Source: NBML01 sp029939535
Lineage (GTDB): Bacteria > Desulfobacterota > Desulfobacteria > Desulfobacterales > Desulfobacteraceae
Length of the DNA stretch: 19,449 bases
Direction of reading: 5' to 3'
NCBI GenBank assembly: GCA_029939535.1
Contig: JAOZST010000064.1
Coordinates: forward strand, 1-19,449
The position numbers and the translations under genes were made by a program. Below, piece after piece: positions 1 to 8,431 of this stretch (its first letter is position 1; every line of letters starts with the position of its first letter). The notes under the pieces are model-generated. The model saw only the letters and a list, made by a program, of their open reading frames with translations, made no database searches and had not been told where the DNA came from.

Positions 1-2960
1 ATGTCTACTTGATTGAAAAAGAAACCACCATTGGCGGGCATATGCTTCAATTTGATAAAACTTTTCCTACCCTGGACTGTGCTGCCTGTATCGGTACTCC
101 AAAAATGGTGGAAGTGGGACAAAATTCTAATATTGAACTTTTGTCCTTTAGCCAGGTGACCCATGTGTCCGGTTTTGTAGGGAATTTTACCCTGGATATC
201 ACCCAGAACCCCCGGTATATCCGGGAGGATCTTTGCACTGGGTGCGGAGAATGCGCCAAGGTTTGTCCCGTCTCCATTCCCAATCCCTGGGATCTGGGCA
301 TGGCAGATAGAAAGGCCATTGGCAGAACCTTTCCCCAGGCAATCCCCATAACCTATAATATTGAAAAAACAGATCCAGCCCCCTGTGGTCTTGCCTGTCC
401 GGCCGGGATTAACGTACAGGGATATGTTCAGCTTATTGGCCAGGGAAAATACGACCAGGCAGTGAGTCTGATCATGGAAAAGGCTCCCTTTCCATCGGTC
501 CTGGGCCGGGTCTGCCCCCATACCTGTGAATCCCAATGCCGCCGCAGCCAGGTGGACCAGCCCATTGCCATACGTATGCTTAAACGGTTTGCCTGTGATA
601 TGGCTGATATGGAAAATAGACCCATTCCGGATATCCAGGACAGGAAAGAAAAAATAGCCGTGATCGGAGCAGGGCCGGCCGGCCTTACAGCAGCCTACTA
701 CCTCCGTTTAAAAGGGTATGGGGTTGCCCTGTTTGAACAGTCTGACCAGGCCGGGGGAATGCTTCGAACGGGGATACCGGATTACAGGCTTCCTGGAAAT
801 ATTCTGGACATGGAGATCCAGCATATCCTGGACCATGGTATTGACCTGAAAGTCAATACTAGCCTGGGCAAAGATATGGATCTGAAATCTTTGAAAGAAG
901 AAGGATTTTCATCTATTTTCCTGAGCATTGGTGCCCATTCCTCCATGAAACTGGGTATTGAGGGGGAAAATTGCCTTGGGGGGGTTATGGATGCAGTCTC
1001 TTTTTTACGGGATGTGAACCTGGGCCGGGAAACCGCCTGCCAGGGAAGGGTGGTTGTGGTGGGAGGAGGGAATGTTGCCATTGACGCAGCAAGGTGTGCC
1101 AAGAGGATAAAATCCGACCGAGTGATCCTGGTATACAGAAGGTCCCGGGCTGAGATGCCCGCCTATGGAGATGAAATTCTCCAGGCCATTGAGGAGGGTA
1201 TTGAGATTCAATGCCTTACAACACCGTTGAGGCTTGTGGGCACCAATGGCCGGGTAACAGGGATTGAATGCATTAAAAATGAACTTGGAGAGCCGGATGA
1301 TTCCGGGCGTTGCAGACCCGTACAGGTCCCGGGATCGGAATTCACTATCCTATGTGATTCATTTATTCCAGCCATTGGACAATATACTGATATCTCCTGT
1401 TTACAGGGTGACAAAGGGCCGGAGATCACCAGTTCCAACAGGGTTATTGTAAAAACCAGCAGCCTGGAAACATCTGTCCCAGGGGTGTTTGCCGGGGGAG
1501 ACATGGTGCTGGGACCGGCAACGGTGATTGAGGCAATTGCCCAGGGTCGCAGGGCAGCAGAGCAAATTCATCTTTTTATTAATGCTGCTGATGATGAAGA
1601 CAGATTGGAAGAAAAGGCTGATCCCATCCAGTTCCCTGGGAGTACGTCCGGGGACATATCAGGGAATACCTTGGATGATATCCCGGATGATAGCCTGTAT
1701 AATATTTTGAAAAAAGACCGGGTTTCCGTGGACTGGGAAACACCTGAAAATCGGATTTTATCCTTTTGTGAGGTTGAGCCCTGCCTGACCCCTGATCAGG
1801 CCTTGGAAGAGTCCCAGCGCTGTCTGAACTGCGGGACCTGCTGCGAATGTCTTGAGTGCGTGAAGGTCTGTGAAGCAAATGCCATTGATCATACCATGGG
1901 ACCCAGATCCTTCCAGGTCCAGGCCGGCAGTATTATCCTTGCCACAGGCTACGATACCCTGGATCCCACAATGATGAAACCATTTGGCTATGGCAAATAT
2001 CCCAACGTATTTACAGCCTTTGAGTTTGAGAGGTTGAGCAATGCAACAGGTCCCACTGGCGGTGAAATCCTTTTGCGGGATGATAACCGTTCCTTTACCC
2101 AGCCTCCGAAAAGTGTAGCCATTGTACATTGTGTTGGCAGCCGGGATGTGAATTTTCACGAATATTGCTCCCGGGTCTGCTGCATGTATGCTTTGAAATA
2201 TACCCATTTGATCAAGGAAAAAGTGGGTCATAATACCAAGGTCTATGATTTTTACATTGATATGCGGTGTTTTGGTGAGGGGTATGAAGAGTTTTACAAG
2301 CGATGTCAGGAAGAGGGAACCATTTTTGTCCGGGGCAAGGTGGCCAAAATTACAGACCAGACAAAAAATCCTGAAGAGAAAGGAAAGCTCATTGCCATAG
2401 CAGAGGATACCCTGCTGGGTGAATTGATAAGGGTTCCAGTTGATATGGTAATCCTCTGCACAGCCATGGAAGCCCGGAAAGATGCCGAGGCCCTGGGCAG
2501 GATAATGGGGGTGAACCAGGGAGCAGATGGATTTTTCCTGGAAGAACATCCCAAACTGGGTCCCTTGAATACAGCCACAGAAGGCGTGTTTTTAAGCGGG
2601 TGCTGCCAGAAGCCCATGGATATACCGGACACTGTTTCCCAGGCCTCGGGTGCGGCAGCCAAGGCATTGTCCCTGGCAGCCAGGGGAAATGTGGAAATAT
2701 CCCCCACCATCTCTTTTATTGATCCGGATATTTGTGTGGGGTGCAAGACCTGCATTGACCTTTGTCCCTATTCAGCCATTGAGTTTGATGCCCTTTGCCA
2801 GGTGTCCGTGGTGAATGAGGCCGTTTGCAAGGGCTGTGGCAGTTGTTCAGGTTTTTGTCCCAGTGGCGCTGCCACAAGCCGTCATTTTATGAAAAAACAG
2901 GTGCTTGCTGAGATAAGCGGCCTGCTTTCACCTGTGGAATCTCTGGTGAAGACTGCATAA
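1..2960 (+). CDS. hdrA: HdrA-like flavoprotein with inserted GltD-like NAD(P)H domain, 5' partial
   Basis: Electron-bifurcating-type HdrA subunit of a cytoplasmic Hdr complex, cut by the left edge: the frame is open through base 3, so the TTG at 9 is not the real start. Residues below count from that TTG. The flavin-binding part has the HdrA motif C24-A-A-C27, followed by a ferredoxin motif (C76, C79, C82, C86). Residues about 125-530 are a GltD/NfnB-type module with its own cysteines (C126, C130, C169, C173, C177), an FAD Rossmann motif GAGPAG at 220-225 and a second nucleotide motif GGGN at 352-355. HdrA sequence then resumes with a cysteine cluster at 605-621, the CCM/CVGSRD region, and two C-terminal [4Fe-4S] motifs (909-919 and 940-950). 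The inserted module suggests that NAD(P)H is one redox partner, which is inference. It is followed by mvhD after 67 bp. Confidence 0.9.
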   Translation, partial: VYLIEKETTIGGHMLQFDKTFPTLDCAACIGTPKMVEVGQNSNIELLSFSQVTHVSGFVGNFTLDITQNPRYIREDLCTGCGECAKVCPVSIPNPWDLGMADRKAIGRTFPQAIPITYNIEKTDPAPCGLACPAGINVQGYVQLIGQGKYDQAVSLIMEKAPFPSVLGRVCPHTCESQCRRSQVDQPIAIRMLKRFACDMADMENRPIPDIQDRKEKIAVIGAGPAGLTAAYYLRLKGYGVALFEQSDQAGGMLRTGIPDYRLPGNILDMEIQHILDHGIDLKVNTSLGKDMDLKSLKEEGFSSIFLSIGAHSSMKLGIEGENCLGGVMDAVSFLRDVNLGRETACQGRVVVVGGGNVAIDAARCAKRIKSDRVILVYRRSRAEMPAYGDEILQAIEEGIEIQCLTTPLRLVGTNGRVTGIECIKNELGEPDDSGRCRPVQVPGSEFTILCDSFIPAIGQYTDISCLQGDKGPEITSSNRVIVKTSSLETSVPGVFAGGDMVLGPATVIEAIAQGRRAAEQIHLFINAADDEDRLEEKADPIQFPGSTSGDISGNTLDDIPDDSLYNILKKDRVSVDWETPENRILSFCEVEPCLTPDQALEESQRCLNCGTCCECLECVKVCEANAIDHTMGPRSFQVQAGSIILATGYDTLDPTMMKPFGYGKYPNVFTAFEFERLSNATGPTGGEILLRDDNRSFTQPPKSVAIVHCVGSRDVNFHEYCSRVCCMYALKYTHLIKEKVGHNTKVYDFYIDMRCFGEGYEEFYKRCQEEGTIFVRGKVAKITDQTKNPEEKGKLIAIAEDTLLGELIRVPVDMVILCTAMEARKDAEALGRIMGVNQGADGFFLEEHPKLGPLNTATEGVFLSGCCQKPMDIPDTVSQASGAAAKALSLAARGNVEISPTISFIDPDICVGCKTCIDLCPYSAIEFDALCQVSVVNEAVCKGCGSCSGFCPSGAATSRHFMKKQVLAEISGLLSPVESLVKTA
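1638..1709 (+). repeat. In-frame 12-bp degenerate tandem repeat, six units
   Basis: Six successive 12-base units starting GGGAGTACGTCC, GGGGACATATCA, GGGAATACCTTG, GATGATATCCCG and GATGATAGCCTG encode tetrapeptides GSTS, GDIS, GNTL, DDIP, DDSL and YNIL. They form the linker between the GltD-like module and the resumed HdrA part, so they look like an expanded flexible linker. Confidence 0.6.
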
Positions 2961-3027
2961 AACAGGATGATTTATTAAATATATGGATGGATATCATAAA
3001 AAAAGTAACCCTGAAAAGGAGAAACAA

Positions 3028-3450
3028 ATGGAAAATTTTGAACCGGCAATTGTCGCCTTTGTCTGCAATTGGTGCACCTATACAGCTGCTGATCTGGCTG
3101 GAACCTCAAGACTTTCCTATCCAGATAATATCCGTTTGATCCGGGTTATGTGCACGGGCATGGTGGATTCCCAATATGTTATCAAGGCTTTTCTGGAGGG
3201 AGCTGACGCCGTTGTGGTCAGCGGGTGTCATCCTGGTGACTGCCACTATATTAACGGCAATTACAAAGCCAGGCGCAGAATAAAACTTTTAAAGGAGATT
3301 TTACCCAGATTCGGTATTGACAGGGACCGGCTGAAGCTGACCTGGATTGGTGCCAGCGACGGGATTGAATTCGCCAGATTAATGACTCGATTCAATGACC
3401 AGGTGATGGAAATGGGGCCTTGTCAGACCCGGCTGGACCGGGCCATCTAA
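3028..3450 (+). CDS. mvhD: MvhD/FlpD-like iron-sulfur subunit
   Basis: A 140-residue protein of the MvhD (methyl-viologen-reducing hydrogenase delta) family, which carries a [2Fe-2S] cluster and passes electrons between HdrA and its electron-donor module. The family signature is clear: CNWCTYTAADLAG near the N-terminus, then MCTGMVD, then SGCHPGDCHY. The start is placed at the ATG at 3028 because AGGAG at 3017-3021 lies 6 bases upstream and the protein then begins directly with the family core. An in-frame ATG at 2983 would add 15 lysine-rich residues with no good ribosome-binding site. It follows the first HdrA, as expected for an HdrA partner. No hydrogenase large or small subunit lies in the window, so the donor is probably not H2, unless those genes are elsewhere. 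Confidence 0.9.
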   Translation: MENFEPAIVAFVCNWCTYTAADLAGTSRLSYPDNIRLIRVMCTGMVDSQYVIKAFLEGADAVVVSGCHPGDCHYINGNYKARRRIKLLKEILPRFGIDRDRLKLTWIGASDGIEFARLMTRFNDQVMEMGPCQTRLDRAI

Positions 3451-3476
3451 ATTTTTTTGACCTTTGCGGTTAACCA

Positions 3477-3517
3477 TTAGCGGTTAGCCCTTAGCCTAAA
3501 ATCCAAAAGCTAACCGC
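3477..3517 (+). repeat. Intergenic 7-bp tandem repeat and 9-bp inverted repeat
   Basis: The gap between mvhD and the FrhB-like gene holds three tandem heptamers (TTAGCGG, TTAGCCC, TTAGCCT, 3477-3497). It also holds a perfect inverted repeat GCGGTTAGC (3480-3488) and GCTAACCGC (3509-3517) with a 20-base loop. A T-run follows about nine bases later (3528-3534), so it may be a weak intra-operon terminator or an mRNA processing or stability stem. An overlapping alternative pairing uses TGCGGTTA at 3465-3472. Confidence 0.5.
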
Positions 3518-3549
3518 ACAGGTAGATATTTTTTACACATAAGGAAAGA

Positions 3550-4707
3550 ATGACCATGATATTAACTATTGACAGGAATGATCAGGGTATAAACCAAAGT
3601 TTGAAGGTGTTTTTTGCAAAGCTTCTTGAAAAAGGGGTGGTGGATGCTTTGCTGCTGCCCGTTGGATTACCAGATTCAACGGCAGTAATGCCCTCTTTGA
3701 TCACCCGTCCCGACCAAGTGGACCAGGCCATACCCCTGGGGCCGGCTTTTTTTATCAATGCCGCCCGCATGGTTTCAAGGCTTTCCTGGAAGGGATCAGG
3801 CAGGAAAACAGCAGTCTTGCTGAGGCCCTGTGAAATCCGGGCCTTTATTGAATTGACAAAGCTTAAGCAGGGTTCCAGGGATGAGTTATTGATCATGGGC
3901 ATGGACTGCCCCATGGCCCTGTCCAGGTCAGACTATGATTTATATATGGAAAAGCATTCCCAGGAAGATGACCACTGGATCAACAGAGTCTTCCCCACAC
4001 CTGGCAGGGATGCGGACGGGTTTGAATTTGCCCCGGCCTGCGCTGGCTGCGAAACTCCTTTTCCAATAAATGCAGATCTCTCTTTTCTTTTTTTCGGGTC
4101 AGATCTGGACCAGGGTATTCCTGTCCGGGCTGATACTCCAGAAGGTGAAGAAATGCTTGGGGCTGTCTCTCTTTCCCCTGGTTTGAAATCAGATCAGGAT
4201 ATGGACCGGGAACCAGAGAACCGGGCCAGTGTTATAAAGACCCTGGAGGAAGACCATGGAGCTGCATTCAAGACCATGTCCGAGGATATCTCCCAGCAGA
4301 CCGATACCATTGAAAAATTGAATAATTTTTTTTCTTCATGCATTAATTGCTACAACTGCCGCAATGTCTGCCCGGTCTGTTATTGCAGGGAATGTGTGTT
4401 TAATACCGATGTTTTTTCCCATGAACCCATTCAATATCATCAATGGGCTGGAAAAACAGGCCAGATTAAACTGCCCTCGGACACCCTTTTTTATCAGCTA
4501 ACCCGCATGGCCCATATCAGCCATGCCTGTGTGGGCTGCGGGCAATGTTCCAATGCCTGTCCAAGCAATATCCCCCTGGTTCAGCTTTTTAAATCCGTTG
4601 CCGGGCAGACCCAGAAAGCATTTGATTATATACCGGGGCAGGATGATCCCCCGCCCCTTTCAGTATTTTATGAGGATGAGTTCCAGGAGATTGTGGGCCT
4701 GGATTAA
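3550..4707 (+). CDS. FrhB/FdhB-family flavin iron-sulfur protein
   Basis: A 385-residue protein related to the beta subunits of F420-dependent hydrogenases and formate dehydrogenases (FrhB/FdhB), which carry electrons between a flavin and iron-sulfur clusters. Evidence includes the family motif LRPCEIRAFIEL in the N-terminal half and a C-terminal ferredoxin-like part. That part has clusters C264, C267, C270, C274 (plus C277, C279, C282) and C327, C330, C333, C337. There are no membrane segments, so it is probably cytoplasmic. It sits between mvhD and the second HdrA, which suggests an input module feeding the Hdr complex. The carrier (NAD(P)H, F420-like flavin or formate dehydrogenase) cannot be read from sequence. 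The start is ambiguous: AAGGA at 3541-3545 is 4 bases from the ATG at 3550 and 10 from an in-frame ATG at 3556. Confidence 0.7.
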   Translation: MTMILTIDRNDQGINQSLKVFFAKLLEKGVVDALLLPVGLPDSTAVMPSLITRPDQVDQAIPLGPAFFINAARMVSRLSWKGSGRKTAVLLRPCEIRAFIELTKLKQGSRDELLIMGMDCPMALSRSDYDLYMEKHSQEDDHWINRVFPTPGRDADGFEFAPACAGCETPFPINADLSFLFFGSDLDQGIPVRADTPEGEEMLGAVSLSPGLKSDQDMDREPENRASVIKTLEEDHGAAFKTMSEDISQQTDTIEKLNNFFSSCINCYNCRNVCPVCYCRECVFNTDVFSHEPIQYHQWAGKTGQIKLPSDTLFYQLTRMAHISHACVGCGQCSNACPSNIPLVQLFKSVAGQTQKAFDYIPGQDDPPPLSVFYEDEFQEIVGLD

Positions 4708-4711
4708 GATA

Positions 4712-4777
4712 GGTATAGACTCGGTATAAGGTCGGCATAGAATCAATATAAGACCTGCATCACTTCAGGATAAAATC
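4712..4777 (+). repeat. Intergenic 11-bp degenerate tandem repeat
   Basis: Consecutive 11-base units GGTATAGACTC, GGTATAAGGTC, GGCATAGAATC and AATATAAGACC, then weaker TGCATCACTTC and AGGATAAAATC, fill most of the gap between the FrhB-like gene and the double HdrA gene. The period is about one helical turn. The unit AAGGTC and the later GACC can also pair as a short inverted repeat. Function is unknown. Confidence 0.55.
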
Positions 4778-4813
4778 GGAAAATCCCTGCACAGAGTCGG
4801 GGCTGGAGGAAAA

Positions 4814-7800
4814 ATGAAAGATCAAATTGGTAAAACAATGGTGGTAGGGGCCGGAATCAGCGGGATACGTTCTGCTTTAGACCTTGCCCAGGCTGGATTC
4901 CAGGTGGTTCTTGTTGAAAAATCAGATCATCTGGGCGGTCTTTTATCCCAGCTGGATTTTCAATTTCCCACATCCACCTGTGGAATGTGTCGTATGCTGC
5001 CCATGTTTGATCGGGACCGGGGTTCCCAGCATTGTCTCAGGCGGGGGCTTTCCCATGAAAATATTGAAATTCTTCTGTCCTGCGACCTTATTTCCGTGGC
5101 CGGGGAACCAGGGGATTTTACCATTGCCTTGAAACAGCATGCTTCTCCCATTAATCCGGATTTGTGCATTGGCTGCGGCCTTTGTGAAAATGTCTGCCCA
5201 GTGGAAATGCCTGATCCTTTTAATGCAGGGCTTTCCACAAGAAAAGCGGTTTACAGGCCCTGCCCCCAGTCCTTTCCCAATGAATATACCATTGATACTG
5301 CTGCCTGTAACAATTGCAGGGAATGTGAAAGAATCTGTCCAACCCAGGCCATTACCTTTACAGCCCGGGAAAGGGAAGCCTTTAAAATTCTGGTGGTGGA
5401 TGATGAAAGAATTGTCCGGGAGTCCATGACAGAATGGCTTTTGGAAGAGGGGTTTGGGGCTGTGGCTGCCGGTTCAGCTCAAAAAGCCTTGGATTTAATG
5501 GAAGAAACAGCCTTTCACATGATGCTCACCGACATTAAAATGCCGGGCATGGATGGAGTGGAGCTTTTGACCCGGGCAAAAGCCCTGCAGCCTGAAATGG
5601 AAGTAATCATGATGACGGCTTATGCTGCAGTGGATTCAGCTGTGGAAGCCATGAAACAGGGGGCATTGGATTATTTGATCAAACCCTTTGAGCCGGATGC
5701 AGTTATTTCCATGGCAGATAAAGTCTATAAAGCATTTGAGACGGCAACGGCCAGGGTTGAACAGGTGGACGCCCTGATTCTTTCCCAGGGCGTTGATTTT
5801 TTCCTTCCAGACCAGGGGATAAATCCCTATGGATATGGGAAGATCCCAGGGGTTGTCACTTCCATGGAGTTTGAAAGAATATTAAGCCGTACAGGCCCGG
5901 GACAGGGGGAATTGCTCCACCCTGTTACCAATCAACCAATCCGTAAAATAGCCTGGTTTCAATGTGTAGGCTCCCGGGACCGGCAATTGGGAGCTGAGTT
6001 CTGTTCCAGTGTCTGCTGTATGATTTCCATTAAAGAGGCCATGCTGGCCCGGGAAAAATTTGCAGGTGTCACAGATGCCAGTATTTTCTATATGGATATG
6101 CGGACCCACGGCAAAACCTTTGATGACTATAAAGACCTGGCTCAAGAATCCGGCCAGGTTAAGTTTATCAGGTCCCGGGTCCATTCCATCGCCCCTCTTC
6201 CGGATTCCGCTGTAAGCCCTTCTCCTGATTCTTTTCCTGGTCCGGTTTCTGATCCCTCTCCAGATCCGTTTTTTGATAAAGGTGAGCCCAATATTCTGGT
6301 GCGGTTCACAGATGCCTCGGGCAGTATTCAGGAAGATAGTTTTGACATGGTGGTGCTGGCCGCAGGTCAGAGACCAACACCCGCCATGACCGCATTTGCC
6401 CATAAAAATGATCTTGAAACCAATCAATGGGGCTTTATCCAGCCCCAGCCATTTTCCATGACAGATACCTCCAGGCCCGGAATCTTTGCAGGGGGCAGTC
6501 TGACTGGATTTAAAGATATCAGCGAATCTGTTATCAGCGCATCTGCAGCATCCATGGCTGCGGTTGCAACCATGAAGGCTGCCGGGAAAGAAACCTTTGC
6601 ACCCCAATTATCTTACAGGGGCAAAGAGATCTCACGGGAAGAACCAAGAATCCTAGTTGTTCTATGCCAGTGCAGCCAGATGCTTTCAAAGGTTGTGGAT
6701 CTTCCGCTGCTGGAATCCATGCTGTCAGGCATGCCTGGAGTAGAAGCCATTGAAATTACAGATAAACTCTGTACAGAAAATGCATGGGATTTGCTTTTGG
6801 CAAAGATAAAAACTATTCATCCCAACCGGATTGTTCTGGGAGCATGCCGTCCATGGATTCAAAAGAAACAGATGCAATCCTTGGCAGAGGCTGCAGGTCT
6901 TCCTGTACATTTGACCGGAACACTGGATATCTCAGGTATTATTGGCAAGGCATCAAATCTGGAAAATCATGGCATTGCCCGCTCAGAAGATTCTGTTTTC
7001 CAACAATTGAGCCAGGGAATAAAAAACTGTATCTCAAAGGTAAAATATTATTCCCCTGTTCTCCAGGACCCCATGGAGGCCTTTGCCCGGGTCCTGGTGG
7101 TTGGAGGTGGAATTGCAGGCCTTACCGCTGCCCTGTCAATGGCAGACAGCGGGTTTGAGGTGGACCTGGTGGAAAAGGAATCTGAAATGGGGGGTAACCT
7201 CTTGTGGATACAAAATACTGTTGAGGGATTTGATACCCGCCAGGTTCTGGATAAAACACTTAAGGCGGTGGAGACCCATGAAAGGATTTTTCTTCATACC
7301 CAAACCATGGTGACAGAGTCTGAAGGATTGCCCGGTCAATGGATTACCCGGCTTTCAAAGGAAGATGGAACTGAAACCAGTGTTAATCACGGTGTTGTCA
7401 TCCTGGCAACGGGCGGTGACCAGGCAATACCCGACCAAAACATACCCGACCAAAAGATACCCGACCAGGTAATATCCGGCCCGGCAGAACAAGATCCAAA
7501 AAATTCCATGGCCAGGCCGGGGATCTATACCCAGAAGGCATTTCAGCAGGCTCTGGATGATAAAAAGATGGATACTGAAAAACCTGGATCAATTGCCATG
7601 GTACAATGCTGGGACAGCCGGGAACCAGGGGAGCCAGACCGGAATTATTGCTCCAGGGTCTGCTGTCCCCGGTCCCTTCAACAGGCCCTTTTTCTTAAAA
7701 AGAAAAACCCGGATACCCAGGTTTATATTCTGTACCGGGATATGATGACTCCGGGATTCAGCGAAATTTATTTTACCCGGGCCAGGGATGCGGGTGTGAT

Positions 7801-8431
7801 TTTTTTCCAGTATGAAAGGGGGAACAAACCTCATATTTCCTTTCTTGAAAACAGATGTACCATTACACTTTTTGATGGAATTTTGAAAAGAAATATTGAA
7901 ATTGATGTGGATTATGCTGTTCTTGCAACCGGAGTGGTTTCCAGACTTTCCAAAGATCTGGCAAAAATCTTCAAGGCTGATCTGGACCGGTTTGGATTTT
8001 TCAAGGAAGCAGATCCCAAATGGAGACCTATGGAAGCGGTCCAGTCAAGGGTTTTTGCCTGCGGTCTGTCCCTGAAACCCTGTTCTATTCAGGAGGCCAT
8101 AACTTCTGCCCGGGCTGCGGCTGCCCGTGCCGTGGGGATATTATCCCATACAAGGATAGAACCAGGGGCAGTTACAGCACGGGTCAGGACAGCCTATTGC
8201 AGCCTGTGTGAACTTTGTGTTGATGCCTGTCCCTTCCAGGCAAGAATGGTGGACACACAGGAAAGAATTATACACATTGACCCATTGGCCTGCCAGGGAT
8301 GCGGGGTGTGTGCATCCATCTGTCCTTCAGGAGCAGCAGTGGTTGAAGGTTTTTCAGGTCAGCACATGCTGGATGTGATTGATACGGCCCTGTCTGCCAC
8401 ACAATTTTTTACCCAGGGGGAGTCCATATGA
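4814..8431 (+). CDS. hdrA: Double HdrA-like flavoprotein with embedded response-regulator receiver domain
   Basis: A 1205-residue fusion with a strong ribosome-binding site (GGAGG at 4805-4809). Module 1: FAD motif GAGISG (12-17), C56-G-M-C59, ferredoxin motifs at C118/C121/C124/C128 and C165/C168/C171/C175, then a complete CheY-like receiver (about 190-305). The HdrA fold resumes afterwards with the YGYGKIPGV and CVGSRD...CCM regions. Module 2 starts near 610 with the HdrA/QmoB-type N-terminal domain (LCQCSQ). It continues with a second FAD motif GGGIAG (764-769), a CSRVCC region, and two C-terminal [4Fe-4S] motifs (1129-1139 and 1160-1170). Module 2 lacks the CxxC seen after the FAD motif in module 1. 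Only one pair of C-terminal ferredoxins serves both modules. It probably acts as the central electron hub with HdrBC, whose genes follow directly (4-bp overlap with hdrC). Confidence 0.92.
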   Translation: MKDQIGKTMVVGAGISGIRSALDLAQAGFQVVLVEKSDHLGGLLSQLDFQFPTSTCGMCRMLPMFDRDRGSQHCLRRGLSHENIEILLSCDLISVAGEPGDFTIALKQHASPINPDLCIGCGLCENVCPVEMPDPFNAGLSTRKAVYRPCPQSFPNEYTIDTAACNNCRECERICPTQAITFTAREREAFKILVVDDERIVRESMTEWLLEEGFGAVAAGSAQKALDLMEETAFHMMLTDIKMPGMDGVELLTRAKALQPEMEVIMMTAYAAVDSAVEAMKQGALDYLIKPFEPDAVISMADKVYKAFETATARVEQVDALILSQGVDFFLPDQGINPYGYGKIPGVVTSMEFERILSRTGPGQGELLHPVTNQPIRKIAWFQCVGSRDRQLGAEFCSSVCCMISIKEAMLAREKFAGVTDASIFYMDMRTHGKTFDDYKDLAQESGQVKFIRSRVHSIAPLPDSAVSPSPDSFPGPVSDPSPDPFFDKGEPNILVRFTDASGSIQEDSFDMVVLAAGQRPTPAMTAFAHKNDLETNQWGFIQPQPFSMTDTSRPGIFAGGSLTGFKDISESVISASAASMAAVATMKAAGKETFAPQLSYRGKEISREEPRILVVLCQCSQMLSKVVDLPLLESMLSGMPGVEAIEITDKLCTENAWDLLLAKIKTIHPNRIVLGACRPWIQKKQMQSLAEAAGLPVHLTGTLDISGIIGKASNLENHGIARSEDSVFQQLSQGIKNCISKVKYYSPVLQDPMEAFARVLVVGGGIAGLTAALSMADSGFEVDLVEKESEMGGNLLWIQNTVEGFDTRQVLDKTLKAVETHERIFLHTQTMVTESEGLPGQWITRLSKEDGTETSVNHGVVILATGGDQAIPDQNIPDQKIPDQVISGPAEQDPKNSMARPGIYTQKAFQQALDDKKMDTEKPGSIAMVQCWDSREPGEPDRNYCSRVCCPRSLQQALFLKKKNPDTQVYILYRDMMTPGFSEIYFTRARDAGVIFFQYERGNKPHISFLENRCTITLFDGILKRNIEIDVDYAVLATGVVSRLSKDLAKIFKADLDRFGFFKEADPKWRPMEAVQSRVFACGLSLKPCSIQEAITSARAAAARAVGILSHTRIEPGAVTARVRTAYCSLCELCVDACPFQARMVDTQERIIHIDPLACQGCGVCASICPSGAAVVEGFSGQHMLDVIDTALSATQFFTQGESI
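5381..5728 (+). other. Receiver (REC) domain embedded in the HdrA coding sequence
   Basis: Residues about 190-305 of the double HdrA match the response-regulator receiver fold. All phosphorylation-site residues are present: acidic pair D196 and D197 (VVDDE), phospho-acceptor D240 (LTDIKMPGMDG), T268 (MMTAYA) and K290 (IKPFE). The D196-D240 spacing of 44 residues is normal for CheY-like domains. The domain lies after the second ferredoxin motif and before the second half of the FAD domain, with no frame break. It is therefore expected to be phosphorylatable, although no phosphorylation has been shown. Confidence 0.93.
6203..6274 (+). repeat. In-frame 24-bp degenerate tandem repeat, three units
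   Basis: Three 24-base units each begin with GAT and encode octapeptides DSAVSPSP, DSFPGPVS and DPSPDPFF in module 1 of the double HdrA. The resulting Pro/Ser/Asp-rich stretch interrupts the HdrA C-terminal half between two conserved segments, so it is probably an exposed loop. Confidence 0.55.
7418..7477 (+). repeat. In-frame 15-bp tandem repeat, four units
   Basis: Four 15-base units (GACCAGGCAATACCC, GACCAAAACATACCC, GACCAAAAGATACCC, GACCAGGTAATATCC) encode pentapeptides DQAIP, DQNIP, DQKIP and DQVIS. They lie just after the ILATGG motif of HdrA module 2, in a surface-loop position. The units are very similar, suggesting fairly recent expansion. Confidence 0.8.

Noticed and set aside
1758..2549. 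263-codon minus-strand open frame inside the first HdrA gene
   Set aside because: It mirrors the strong coding bias of the real gene, shows no recognisable motif and has no ribosome-binding context.
5882..6607. 241-codon minus-strand open frame inside the double HdrA gene
   Set aside because: Shadow frame of a well-supported gene, with cysteine- and glycine-rich composition typical of antisense reading.
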